A DNA stretch of 64,000 bases, taken from Paenibacillus sp. LHD-117 (GTDB lineage: Bacteria; Bacillota; Bacilli; Paenibacillales; Paenibacillaceae). Made by a program: the position numbers and the translations under genes. Below, one piece after another: positions 8,980-18,407 of this stretch. The stretch is taken from NCBI RefSeq assembly GCF_030929555.1, contig NZ_JAVFVT010000032.1:1-64000 (forward strand). Reading direction: 5' to 3'. The notes under the pieces were generated by a model that was not told the origin of the DNA, did no database searches, and saw only the letters and a program-made list of their open reading frames with translations. How positions within the stretch are numbered: position 1 is the stretch's first letter; the number at the start of each line of letters is the position of its first letter.

Positions 8980-10392
8980 ATGGAATGGGTTCGTCGCGCA
9001 GCGGAAGTGAGACCATCGGAACGTCAGCTGGCGCTTCAGGAGATGGAATTTTATACGTTTATTCATTTTACGGTAAATACGTATACGGACAGCGAGTGGG
9101 GAACGGGCACGGAGGATCCCTCCATCTTCAATCCCGCCCGATTTGATGCCAATCAGTGGGTAGCGTCCTGTCTGGACGCAGGCGCCAAGGGGCTTGTTCT
9201 CACTTGCAAGCATCATGACGGTTTCTGTCTATGGCCAAGCCGATATACCGAGCATTCGGTGAAGAACAGTCCATGGAAGGACGGGATGGGCGATATCGTT
9301 CGGGAGGTTGCCGAGGCTTGTCGCAAGGGCGGCGTAAAGTTCGGGATATATCTGTCTCCCTGGGATCGGCATGAACCGACATATGGCGATTCGCCTGCAT
9401 ACAACGCATACTTCATCCATCAATTGCGCGAGCTGTTGACCGGGTATGGCGATATATTCGCCGTTTGGTTCGACGGAGCTTGCGGCGAAGGTCCTAATGG
9501 CAAGCGGCAGGAATATGATTGGCCGGCTTATTACGCAGTCATCCGCGAATTGCAGCCGAACGCCGTCATATCCGTATGCGGTCCGGATATCCGCTGGTGC
9601 GGCAACGAAGCGGGAATATGCCGGCCATCGGAATGGAGCGTCGTGCCGGCATCGCTCGCGAGCAATGAGAAGATCCAGGCCAAGTCGCAGCAGGAGGACA
9701 GCCGGGAATTCGCCAAGCGGTACGATTCACAGGACCGTGACCTCGGCAGCCGAGAGATTATCAAGCACGAACGGGAATTAATCTGGTATCCGGCGGAAGT
9801 CAACACATCCATCCGTCCGGGCTGGTTCTATCACGCTTCCGAGGATCATCAAGTGAAATCGCTTAAGGAGCTGCTTCACATTTATTACGGCTCCGTCGGC
9901 GGCAATGCGACATTCCTGCTCAATATTCCGCCGGACCGCCGCGGACTTATCCACGAGAATGACAGACAACGGCTGAAGGAGCTGGGCGATGTGATTAGGC
10001 GCACCTTCGAGCACAATCTGGCCCAAGGAGCCTCGGCTGTCGCAAGCGAAACGAGGAGCGGCAGCAGCCCCGATTATATGCTGGATGGAAATCGCGATAC
10101 CTGCTGGGCACCGGAAGACGGCACGGAAGCGGCGTCAATCGAGATCGATCTGCATCGAGAGATGACGTTCGACCATATTGTCCTTCAAGAATATCGTTAC
10201 GGACAACGGATCGAAAGGTTTGAGCTGGAATACGAAGACGCGGGCGAATGGAGCCCCTTATATAAGGGAACGGTCATCGGATACAAAAAAATATGCCAAT
10301 TCGATGCCATAACCTCGAGGCGCGTTCGTCTTCGCATTAAGGAATCGAGATGGTGTCCGTCGATAGCCGCATTTGAGGCGTACATATCTTAA
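8980..10392 (+). CDS. GH29 alpha-L-fucosidase, intracellular
   Basis: This 470-residue glycoside hydrolase would release alpha-linked fucose from imported oligosaccharides. The family 29 barrel shows FIHFTVNTYTDSEWGTG near the start, TCKHHDGFCLWPS (the substrate-binding His pair) and the nucleophile in FAVWFDGA (Asp165). A C-terminal galactose-binding-like beta-sandwich (about residues 345-470) carries a DTCWAPEDG segment and ends in IAAFEAYIS. No signal peptide is present, so it is cytoplasmic, unlike the secreted fucosidase at 56849. An AAAGGGA ribosome site precedes the ATG. It sits between the sulfatase and an AraC regulator. Confidence 0.92.
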   Translation: MEWVRRAAEVRPSERQLALQEMEFYTFIHFTVNTYTDSEWGTGTEDPSIFNPARFDANQWVASCLDAGAKGLVLTCKHHDGFCLWPSRYTEHSVKNSPWKDGMGDIVREVAEACRKGGVKFGIYLSPWDRHEPTYGDSPAYNAYFIHQLRELLTGYGDIFAVWFDGACGEGPNGKRQEYDWPAYYAVIRELQPNAVISVCGPDIRWCGNEAGICRPSEWSVVPASLASNEKIQAKSQQEDSREFAKRYDSQDRDLGSREIIKHERELIWYPAEVNTSIRPGWFYHASEDHQVKSLKELLHIYYGSVGGNATFLLNIPPDRRGLIHENDRQRLKELGDVIRRTFEHNLAQGASAVASETRSGSSPDYMLDGNRDTCWAPEDGTEAASIEIDLHREMTFDHIVLQEYRYGQRIERFELEYEDAGEWSPLYKGTVIGYKKICQFDAITSRRVRLRIKESRWCPSIAAFEAYIS

Positions 10393-10424
10393 TGCCTTTT
10401 CATTGATAGAAGGAGAGGGTTGAA

Positions 10425-11312
10425 ATGGATGATAACTTAGTCGTTCCTAGGTTTTTTTCATCGATTCATCTGACCGGCCTGCAATATTCCTCCGTGGAGC
10501 AAGGCTGGCATTATCCCGTCCATCGTCATCCGATATTTGAAATCATGTATTGCGAGCGAGGCCAATTAACGGAAACGATCAACGGCCGGGCTTATTCCTT
10601 GCCGGCCGGAACAGCGATTCTCATCAAGTCGGGCGTATTGCACAGCGTTAAGGCGGAGGAGGACAGCGTTTATTTCAATTTCCACTTTAGCATGGATCAC
10701 CAGGAAATTCGCATGACGCTGCAAGGCATCGAGGATCCCATTCTGACGCCAGACGATAACCCGGCCGAAAGCAATCAATTGCGCATATGGATGGAGCATT
10801 TCATCGATCATTTCGTCGAAACCTACCGCAAATCCGAGAGACAGGAGAGCTTCTCCGAACAGCAAATGCTGCTGGGTCATTCGCTAAAGACCATCCAGCT
10901 TCAATCCACCTGGCTGAAATTCGTTACGTATCTGGTCGAATCGCAGCTTCAGAAGACGATGATCCGTTCGAGCATGCAGCAATCGAAGCTGCAAATCGCG
11001 AATGAAGTCGCCTACTTGCTGGAGAACGATAAGACGTACAGCATGCATATATCGGAGCTTTCCTCGAAGCTGAACGTGCACCGCACTTATATTTGCAATT
11101 GCTTTAGAGAGGTGTACGGCGTCTCTCCCAAATATTATGCGCAGCAGCTTCGGATCAAAAAAGCGAAGGAGCTCCTTCAGCTGACGGATTTGCCGGTGAG
11201 CGGAATCGCTCAGCTGCTTTCCTTTTCCTCGACGGAATATTTTTGTCGTTTTTTCCGGAATCATGTCGGTTTTACGCCGTACAAATATCGTACCTCCCCG
11301 AGCCATGCCTGA
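10425..11312 (+). CDS. AraC-family transcriptional regulator with cupin sensor
   Basis: This 295-residue cytoplasmic regulator has an N-terminal cupin (about residues 20-110) with the sugar-binding half-motif HYPVHRHPIFEIMYCERG. The C-terminal double helix-turn-helix (about 195-290) contains LNVHRTYICNCFREVYGVSPKYYAQQLR and LSFSSTEYFCRFFRNHVGFTPYKYR. It starts 32 bases after the fucosidase stop with GAAGGAGAGGG ahead of the ATG, so it is likely co-transcribed. It probably senses an intracellular sugar released by the fucosidase or sulfatase and controls this block. Confidence 0.9.
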   Translation: MDDNLVVPRFFSSIHLTGLQYSSVEQGWHYPVHRHPIFEIMYCERGQLTETINGRAYSLPAGTAILIKSGVLHSVKAEEDSVYFNFHFSMDHQEIRMTLQGIEDPILTPDDNPAESNQLRIWMEHFIDHFVETYRKSERQESFSEQQMLLGHSLKTIQLQSTWLKFVTYLVESQLQKTMIRSSMQQSKLQIANEVAYLLENDKTYSMHISELSSKLNVHRTYICNCFREVYGVSPKYYAQQLRIKKAKELLQLTDLPVSGIAQLLSFSSTEYFCRFFRNHVGFTPYKYRTSPSHA

Positions 11313-11459
11313 AGTCAAGCCGGCTCGCTGGGGTAACGATCCATGATGACAAGAAACGCCAATGAACAGGTAAAACAAAATGGATATTGACCAGTCTCCT
11401 TTCCACTACAATAGAACTCAATTCACCTAGAAAATTCTGATGATGATTTCCATTAAACG

Positions 11460-11770
11460 AGGCAGGCCATCGAGCTGAGGGGGCATGACGTTAATCTGAT
11501 ACTGATTGCCTCTCAGGATCTTGTCGAAGTGCTGAGCAAGGTGAGAGAGGAGATGGAGAGAGAAAGGCGCAGAAGAGAGGACATGAATCAGCTGCGCTTT
11601 CAAATGAACGAAAGCTTGCCGCTTCTGAAGGACAGATTGCTTGAACGGATGGTCACTGCAAAATTGTTGCCTGCTGAACGGGAGCAGAAGATGGAAGCGC
11701 TTCATTTGCGCTTGAGAGCTCGCTTCGGCATTCGACCGTATTCCGTAACCGGGATGAGAAAATTATTGCG
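11460..11770 (+). pseudogene. Fragment of a YesN-type response regulator gene
   Basis: In one frame this stretch reads from the end of a receiver domain into the linker helix, with VLSKVREEMERERRRRED and ESLPLLKDRLLERMV. Both patterns are typical of the region just after the receiver domain in YesN-like regulators. No receiver core, helix-turn-helix or convincing start is present, and similarity fades after about 11770. It is best read as a relic of a two-component gene lost beside the esterase gene. It occupies most of the gap between the AraC gene and the esterase; I see nothing else supportable in 11313-11845. Confidence 0.55.
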
Positions 11771-11845
11771 ATCCCATCTGTTCATGGTGATACAAATTGT
11801 ATCTAATCGTCTGCACGTACCATTATCGGAAAGGATTTGATATTC

Positions 11846-14800
11846 ATGCTTCAAGTCATGACGTGGAAACGATTGTTGCTCATATGGATGGGGACGTTTC
11901 TGTTCGGAGGGACGCTATTTGCCGCGGTGCCTGCAATAACGGCAACGGCGGAGACAAGCCCCGAGCCTTTGTTCAGAGCCGACAACTTAATCGTGGGCCC
12001 CTCAGCCTTTCCTGACTTTAGCGATCGGGTAAACGACCTTAAAACGCTGGAGGAAGGAACCATCATCGTGAAGTTTAAGCATACGGGCTCTTCCATTATG
12101 TCCTTGTTCTCTCTGAGCAACAATACGATGCCGAACGGGCATTTCCATCTCTACGTTACGCCGACATCTATGGGCAGCGAGAACCGGTTCCAGCAGCCGG
12201 GGCAGACGAGCTCCAATACGCATGTGAAGGCGGACGGACTTTCGCTCACGGCGGGCCAGTTCCACACGGTGGCGATGGTCGCGGACAAAGATCAAGGGTA
12301 CAAAATTTTTGTGGACGGGAGTCTGGTTAAGCACGACATTACGACTCCCGTGAAATTTTTAAGTAATATCTACGCGCCTAATAGCGTCAGGCTAGGCATG
12401 ACGGACCGTGTCCAGGGTAGTAACGAATACCCGTTCACGGGCGAAATCGCGTTTGCCGAGGTTTATGCCGAGACGTTGTCGGATGCCAAGCTGCTTGAAT
12501 TGACGCGTAATCCGGACATTCCGCCGGTCAGCGCCGACCTGCAAGCCGTCAAAGCGCATATCGGCTTAACGGCGAATCCCGCTCCGTTCGTATTTACAGG
12601 AGATGACTTTACGTCATCCGAAACAGAAGGAAGCGGGTACCGGAACTATATCCAGCATTTTGAAGAAAGAATTCGCTGGGAGAACGCCGCCGTTCCTGCG
12701 CAGCGCCAAAATTTTGTGCTTCGCACCGGCGTGAACGGAATGAAAGCATCCGAGCTGCTGGATGATTTCGACAACCGGGTAGCCTCGTTCTCGCCAAAAA
12801 CCGTTTTCCTGATGTTGGGTCCGGGGGATGCCGCGGCGGGCACGACTCTGCAGCAATTCAAGAATGAAGTGGTCGAGCTGGCGCAGAGGGTCCGTTCCAT
12901 CGGAGCGACGCCTGTGCTGCAGACTGGAACGGCGCCTCTCGCGGCATCGGATCGGGCAATCGTCGCTCCTTACGCTGACGCCATAGAGGAGGTCGCCGAG
13001 CAGGAGGAACTGCTGCTGATCGACCATTACGACACATGGTCGGCGTATGCCGATCTAGCCGCCGTCACTAGCGCCGACGGAGAATCGCCGAATGAGCTTG
13101 GCCAGCTACGGCTCGCGAAGGAGCTCATGACGTTCTTTGGCGTTGGAGGGAGCGGCAACACGTGGGGAATAAACGGATTTAGCGACGTGAAGGAGGAGGT
13201 GCTTGAACGATTGGACCGAGATATCGTCTATTCGATAACAGGCGAAGCCGTGTCCGTATCTTTGGCGGATACGCTGGGCGGCCTCAATCTGGAAGATATT
13301 GAAAAAATAATCGTTACGAGGAAGAACGGCTCCGAAAGTTATAGCCGGGAGACGGTCAACTTGGCCGAACGCGTTAAGCTTGGAGCTATTGAGGCTGGCA
13401 CGGGATTTACGCTGACGGTAGAGGTAAAGCTGGCCGGACAGAACAAGGTGCTGGCGGCAAATCCGGCTTATATCGAAATGGATCCTCCGCCACCCGCTGT
13501 CATTACGGACGAGATCTCAGCGCTTGTGACGGGAGGTGAACCCGTCACCTGGCTGTTCGCGGGAGACAGTATTACGCATGGGGCTCTCCATACGAAGGGA
13601 TACAAGTCGTTCGCGGAGCTGTTCGGCGAGCGGATTCGGGGCGAGCTGTCCGCCGTTTATCCTACGAGAGCCAGTGATATGGTGCTGAATACCGGCATTT
13701 CCAGCATGACGACCCGAGATCTGATGAGCAGCTTCAATCGCTGGGTAACCGCGATGAATCCGGACGTTGTGTTTATCGCCTTCGGAATGAACGACAGCAG
13801 CAACCGTATGGTACCGCTGGAGGAATTCAAGACCAATCTGCGGTCGGCGGTCACGCAGGTTAGAAGCATGGGGGCCGTGCCCGTTCTTCAGACGATCAAT
13901 ACGATCAGAGACGACGCCGCCAGCCGTATTGCCCATCTTCCTGTCTATGTGGAAGCCATTCGAAAGATAGCGGAGGAGAACGATGTCTTGCTGGTCGATC
14001 ATTACCGATATTGGACGGAGGCTGCAGCGGATGAAACGCATCTTAAGTCGACATGGCTGAACGATTCCATTCATCCGGGCTATATCGGAATGACGCATAT
14101 GGCGTCTACGATCTTCAAGGCTCTTGGACTTAACGGTCCGGAGAGCTACATCGATCAATTGCGCTACGTGGCAGCACAGTCGACCGCAACGGTGAATTCG
14201 GCGACGCCGGCAATCGCAGGGGAGTCCGGAACAATTACGGTCGATCTTGCCGAGGTCGCTGCCGCTGCGGGAGGCGCGGGAGCGGTAGAACGCATAACCG
14301 TCACTGCTGTCGGCAACGGCGGAAGTAAAGCTGTCGCGGAGACAAGAAGAACGGAAGGAACGCTGACTATGGGCGGTCTGACTCCATCGGAGAGCTACAT
14401 TGTGAAGGCAGTCGTGAAGAGAAAAGGACAGAACAGCTTGATTGAGCTGAAAGATACGGCGGTCACGCTCCCGAGTGTCTTCTCATCCACGCTGACAGGA
14501 CCGGACCTCGTGACTTCGGGTGAAACGTTTTCTCTCGAACTGGGGCTGACCGATATCGGCAATCCCGTTATGGCTCATGATATTACGCTCCATTACGATC
14601 AAACCAAGCTCCAATTTGTTGATGCTTCGCCGCTCGCAGAAGGAGTCAGCGTGCTGATGGCGGTATCGGAAACGCCGGGTATCGTTCGCATTATTGCGGC
14701 CAGCGCAGGCAGCGAACATGCCGTCCAACAAGACGGACCGATCCTGAGGTTAGACTGGATAGCCAAGGAAACGGAGACTGCAGCGAACGGAACGATCGGC

Positions 14801-15076
14801 GTCTCCTCCTACACGGTTGCCGACGAGGCCGGTCAAGAGACGGAAGCGGCGCTTGCCGAACATACGGTTCAGGTAGAGCCTGCAGCGATTGGAACTCCGG
14901 ATGTAAATGGCGACGGAAAAGTATCCATTGGAGACCTGGCTATCATAGCCGCTCATTATGGCAAGACCGTGTCGAGTCCGGATTGGAACGACGTGAAGCG
15001 CCTGGATCTTGATGGCAGCGGAACGATTGATATTGCCGATCTCGCGGCGGCAGCGCAAGTCTTGCTGCAACGGTAG
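11846..15076 (+). CDS. Secreted CBM40 / tandem SGNH esterase with cohesin and dockerin
   Basis: This secreted multidomain esterase of about 1076 residues probably removes O-acetyl groups from sialic acid. Order: signal peptide (about 1-36), a CBM40/laminin-G-like sialic-acid-binding module (about 42-230), a degenerate SGNH domain (about 245-435), an Fn3-like spacer, an intact SGNH hydrolase domain (about 565-775), a second spacer, a cohesin (about 890-1015) and a dockerin (last 60). The intact domain has GDSITHG, FGMND and DSIHPG, covering the Ser, Asn and Asp-His positions. The first copy has GDDFT, GPGD and DGESPN there, so it should be inactive. ATG 11846 is chosen because GGAAAGGA lies 10 bases upstream. 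The CBM40 closely resembles that of the next gene, a sialidase. Confidence 0.85.
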   Translation: MLQVMTWKRLLLIWMGTFLFGGTLFAAVPAITATAETSPEPLFRADNLIVGPSAFPDFSDRVNDLKTLEEGTIIVKFKHTGSSIMSLFSLSNNTMPNGHFHLYVTPTSMGSENRFQQPGQTSSNTHVKADGLSLTAGQFHTVAMVADKDQGYKIFVDGSLVKHDITTPVKFLSNIYAPNSVRLGMTDRVQGSNEYPFTGEIAFAEVYAETLSDAKLLELTRNPDIPPVSADLQAVKAHIGLTANPAPFVFTGDDFTSSETEGSGYRNYIQHFEERIRWENAAVPAQRQNFVLRTGVNGMKASELLDDFDNRVASFSPKTVFLMLGPGDAAAGTTLQQFKNEVVELAQRVRSIGATPVLQTGTAPLAASDRAIVAPYADAIEEVAEQEELLLIDHYDTWSAYADLAAVTSADGESPNELGQLRLAKELMTFFGVGGSGNTWGINGFSDVKEEVLERLDRDIVYSITGEAVSVSLADTLGGLNLEDIEKIIVTRKNGSESYSRETVNLAERVKLGAIEAGTGFTLTVEVKLAGQNKVLAANPAYIEMDPPPPAVITDEISALVTGGEPVTWLFAGDSITHGALHTKGYKSFAELFGERIRGELSAVYPTRASDMVLNTGISSMTTRDLMSSFNRWVTAMNPDVVFIAFGMNDSSNRMVPLEEFKTNLRSAVTQVRSMGAVPVLQTINTIRDDAASRIAHLPVYVEAIRKIAEENDVLLVDHYRYWTEAAADETHLKSTWLNDSIHPGYIGMTHMASTIFKALGLNGPESYIDQLRYVAAQSTATVNSATPAIAGESGTITVDLAEVAAAAGGAGAVERITVTAVGNGGSKAVAETRRTEGTLTMGGLTPSESYIVKAVVKRKGQNSLIELKDTAVTLPSVFSSTLTGPDLVTSGETFSLELGLTDIGNPVMAHDITLHYDQTKLQFVDASPLAEGVSVLMAVSETPGIVRIIAASAGSEHAVQQDGPILRLDWIAKETETAANGTIGVSSYTVADEAGQETEAALAEHTVQVEPAAIGTPDVNGDGKVSIGDLAIIAAHYGKTVSSPDWNDVKRLDLDGSGTIDIADLAAAAQVLLQR

Positions 15077-15214
15077 GATTCTAAATAACTTCTTTGCCCC
15101 AGCATGAAGGGAGGTGCATGTACCAGTCGAGTTCTGCGGCAAGGGTGATTGGGATGAGGCAAGGAAGAAGGCAAAGCGGATTAAAAAAAAGTTGAAATGA
15201 AGGAGATGAAATTT

Positions 15215-18199
15215 TTGAAGAAGCCATTAAGCTTATTACTGGCTGCCGTCATGCTGATTGGGCTGTTGCCGGCTGCCGGCGCCTCGGCTGAAGTGACAGC
15301 GGAGGAGACTGGTCCTGCACCTGTGGTCAGAGTGGAGAATCAGCGTATTTACGGCAGTAACTTTACGAATCTGAACAGCTATGTGGATGAGTTGAAACAG
15401 TTGGACGAAGGTACGATTATTACGAGATTCCGCCACAAAGGCACGGGTATTATGTCTCTCTTCTCATTGAGCAATAACACAAAGGCTAACGGCCACTTCA
15501 ACCTGTATATTTCGCCATCGGCTGTCGGCATCGAAAACCGATTGGAGGCGCCGGGACAGACATCTTCCAATACGCATGTGAAAGCCGACGTTGCCGTAAA
15601 GGCGAACGAAGTGCATACACTCGCCATGGTTATGGACAAAGCTCAAGGCTACAAATATTTCCTGGACGGTAAGCTGATCAAGACGGACACGACCTCCGCA
15701 AGAAAGTTCCTGAACGCGATCTATGAGCCGAACAGCGCTCAGCTCGGACGTACGGAGAGAACGGCCGGCTCCAACATGTATCCTTACAATGGCGAGATCG
15801 ATTACGCGGAAGTGTACGGCGATGTGCTTAGCGACGCCGATCTGGTAGCGATTACGGGTGTGACGGCGGCGAACCCCGTTCAGAATCCGCTTCCTGAGGG
15901 AGCGTTGATCACGGAGCCTTACGATGTGTATAAGCCGGGGCTGTACGGCTCTGCTGCATACCGGATTCCTTCGCTTATCTACACGAAGAAAGGCACGCTT
16001 ATCGCGGGCATTGACAAGCGAATCAATCATGGCGGAGATTCTCCCGCCAATATTGACATTATGGTCAGACGCAGCCTTGATAATGGAGATACTTGGCAGG
16101 AAGGCATCCTCGTAAACGATTATCCAGGCGCGGCGTCCAACATTGACCAGGCTTTGCTGCAGGACGAAGAGACGGGAAGAATCTTCTCTCTCGTGCTTGG
16201 ATTCCCCGAGGGCATTGGATTCCCGCAGTCTGTCAAAGGCTCAGGCTACAAAGTTATCGACGGCAAGCATTATCGCATTCTTCGGAATGCCGCCAATGAA
16301 GAATTTACGATAAGAGAAAACGGAAATGTCTACAACAGCGCGGGCGTACAAACGGCTTATCGGGTGGATGAGCTTCGTAATCTGTATAACAACGGCGTAA
16401 AGACCGGCAATATTTATTTGAGCAATTCGCCTCTCAAGCCGATTATGACTTCTTATTTGGAACTGTGGCATAGCGATGATGACGGAGTCACGTGGGAAGG
16501 TCCGGTGGACTTGAACCCCGGCTTGAAAGAAGACTGGATGGCATTCCTTGGCGCAGGACCCGGTAACGGCATTCAGATCAAGGAAGGCCCGAATGCAGGA
16601 CGTCTTGTGTTCCCGGTTTATTTCACGAACGAGAACCGCTCCCAGAACAGTGCGGTCATCTACAGTGACGACAATGGCGCAACGTGGCATCGCGGTGAAT
16701 CCCCTAACGAAGGCCGAATCGTTGGAGGCGTAACCATGAACGAAAGAACGTCGACTGGAAACGAACTGACGGAAGCGCAGGTGGTTGAGCTTCCAGGCGG
16801 CCAGTTGAAGATGTTCAGCCGCAACTACTCCGGCTTCGCCCAAATTTCGACGAGCTTCGACGGAGGAGAAACCTGGGATGCCGAGGTTGTGACCGAACGC
16901 GATCTGATTGCTGCCTATTGCCAAATGACGGCGATTCGTTACAACGGAAAGATCGATGGCAAAGATGCGGTTATTTTCGCAAGCCCAGGCAGCTCCTCGA
17001 GTCGTATTAACGGAACGGTCAAAGTTGGCTTGATTGAACGTGACGGAACGCATGCGAACGGCGAGCCCAAATACCGATTCGATTGGAAATATTCGCAATT
17101 GGTGAAAGAAGGTCATTATGCTTATTCCAGCTTGTCCAATCTTGCGAACGGCGAAATCGGATTGTTCTACGAGGGAACGGGAAGCGCAGAGATGAGCTTC
17201 ATTAAATTCAACACCGAATATATGAAGTGGCAGCGCAATGGCATCGCAGTTGAGCCGGCGCTGAAGTCGATCTCGATTCTGAATCCAAAGCCGGAAGGTT
17301 ACGAGACAAACGATAAGATTACGGTCAAAGCCGTATTTGATCGTTATGTGATGCTGAGCGGCGATCGGAATTTGCAGGGCACAATAGGAAGTACGCCTAT
17401 AACCTTCGCCATGACAGGTCAGAACGAAGCGGGAACGGAGTTTATTTTCGAAGCAAGCTTTCCGGAGATCACTCCAGGCGCGTATGCGCTTAACGCCAAT
17501 TTCGCAAGCGATCTGAATATATATAATGCTTTCGGCGTTGCCTTCAATAAAGAAGGCAAGAGTCTGCAAGCTCAGGTTCAAGCCGGACAAGTGCAGCCTG
17601 AAGGCGCAGCTGCCGTCTTGTCGGGCGACAGCACGGTAGAAGCGGGCGGTACCCTGCTTATCTCGCTTGGCGTAGCGAACGTAGAGGAAGCTGCTTACGC
17701 GGGCGATGTCACGGTACAATTTGACAGCAACGTTCTCGAATTGACGGAAGCGATATCCGTTGCCCAAGGTGTAAGCCTCGTGGAATCAAAGCTGATCGAG
17801 GCGGGCAAGATGCGCTTCATTCTCGCCAGCTCCGGCGCTGCGAATGGGATCAGCGGCGATAAGGAGCTGTTGACTTTAAGATTCAAAGCGAAGGAAGTCG
17901 ACGTGGAAGCAACGACAGCTATCCAGGTTACAAGCGCGATGCTTGGCCATGGGAACGGCACGGAGACGGATGCCGCTCCAACATCCCACAATGTGGCAGT
18001 GACGCCGGCAGCGGGCCTGCCAGGCGATGTGAACGGCGACGAAAAAGTCAGCATCGGCGACCTTGCGATCGTAGCGGCACATTATGGCAAAAACTCCGAT
18101 AGCCCGGATTGGAATACGGCTAAGATTGCGGACATTCACCGCGACGGCAAGATCGATATTCTTGACTTGGCCGAAGCAGCAAAACTATTATTAAAGTGA
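15215..18199 (+). CDS. Secreted GH33 sialidase with cohesin and dockerin
   Basis: This exo-sialidase of about 994 residues would release terminal sialic acid from host-type glycoproteins. Order: signal peptide, CBM40 (about 35-215), six-bladed GH33 propeller (about 230-660), an Ig-like module, cohesin (about 800-925) and dockerin (last 60). The propeller opens with the arginine motif YRIPSLIYTKKGT and has Asp boxes SLDNGDTWQEG, SDDDGVTWEG, SDDNGATWHRG and SFDGGETWDAE. I prefer TTG 15215, which has AAGGAG at good spacing and gives a clean MKKPLSLLLAA signal start; ATG 15197 is the alternative. The dockerin loops are DVNGDEKVSIGDL and DIHRDGKIDILDL. A strong terminator follows. Confidence 0.92.
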   Translation: MKKPLSLLLAAVMLIGLLPAAGASAEVTAEETGPAPVVRVENQRIYGSNFTNLNSYVDELKQLDEGTIITRFRHKGTGIMSLFSLSNNTKANGHFNLYISPSAVGIENRLEAPGQTSSNTHVKADVAVKANEVHTLAMVMDKAQGYKYFLDGKLIKTDTTSARKFLNAIYEPNSAQLGRTERTAGSNMYPYNGEIDYAEVYGDVLSDADLVAITGVTAANPVQNPLPEGALITEPYDVYKPGLYGSAAYRIPSLIYTKKGTLIAGIDKRINHGGDSPANIDIMVRRSLDNGDTWQEGILVNDYPGAASNIDQALLQDEETGRIFSLVLGFPEGIGFPQSVKGSGYKVIDGKHYRILRNAANEEFTIRENGNVYNSAGVQTAYRVDELRNLYNNGVKTGNIYLSNSPLKPIMTSYLELWHSDDDGVTWEGPVDLNPGLKEDWMAFLGAGPGNGIQIKEGPNAGRLVFPVYFTNENRSQNSAVIYSDDNGATWHRGESPNEGRIVGGVTMNERTSTGNELTEAQVVELPGGQLKMFSRNYSGFAQISTSFDGGETWDAEVVTERDLIAAYCQMTAIRYNGKIDGKDAVIFASPGSSSSRINGTVKVGLIERDGTHANGEPKYRFDWKYSQLVKEGHYAYSSLSNLANGEIGLFYEGTGSAEMSFIKFNTEYMKWQRNGIAVEPALKSISILNPKPEGYETNDKITVKAVFDRYVMLSGDRNLQGTIGSTPITFAMTGQNEAGTEFIFEASFPEITPGAYALNANFASDLNIYNAFGVAFNKEGKSLQAQVQAGQVQPEGAAAVLSGDSTVEAGGTLLISLGVANVEEAAYAGDVTVQFDSNVLELTEAISVAQGVSLVESKLIEAGKMRFILASSGAANGISGDKELLTLRFKAKEVDVEATTAIQVTSAMLGHGNGTETDAAPTSHNVAVTPAAGLPGDVNGDEKVSIGDLAIVAAHYGKNSDSPDWNTAKIADIHRDGKIDILDLAEAAKLLLK

Positions 18200-18208
18200 T
18201 TTTACCGG

Positions 18209-18245
18209 ACGGAGCAGCTTTCGATGCTGCTCCGTTTTTGTTTTG
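18209..18245 (+). terminator. Terminator after sialidase gene
   Basis: ACGGAGCAGC (18209-18218) pairs perfectly with GCTGCTCCGT (18226-18235) around a 7-base loop, followed by TTTTTGTTTT. This is a strong rho-independent terminator. Confidence 0.88.
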
Positions 18246-18316
18246 CGCCTAGCATGCATGATCTTCATTAGAGATCTTAGCATGGCTTCGTTTAGAGGCG
18301 TAATCATCGTAGAGAA

Positions 18317-18344
18317 ATGATCAACTTTGATCAAAATAGATCAT
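18317..18344. promoter_or_regulatory. Operator candidate A (shared motif)
   Basis: A 28-base site built from ATGATCAA, then GATCAAAATA, then GATCAT lies about 65 bases before the start of the GH-D enzyme. Nearly the same arrangement occurs at 41482-41510 upstream of the cohesin-SLH anchor. The repeated half-sites suggest binding by an AraC/YesN-type regulator. A cre-like box (centre AAGCGCTT) follows at 18345-18359. Confidence 0.5.
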
Positions 18345-18345
18345 G

Positions 18346-18359
18346 GTGAAGCGCTTCCA
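18346..18359. promoter_or_regulatory. cre-like CcpA site, imperfect
   Basis: The sequence around GAAGCGCTTC resembles the catabolite-responsive element but misses the outer TG. It lies between operator candidate A and the ribosome site of the next gene, where catabolite control of a glycan-degrading gene is expected. Confidence 0.35.
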
Positions 18360-18407
18360 ATGCGGCTAACATGATAATAACTTTGTAAAGGATTAAGGAG
18401 GGGAATT

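Noticed and set aside
15114..15200. Short frame from GTG 15114 ending in TGA that overlaps the ATG at 15197
   Set aside because: It reads 28 codons with a Lys-rich end and a stop-start overlap, but its own ribosome site is too close to the start and I recognise no family. Probably leader sequence of the sialidase gene.
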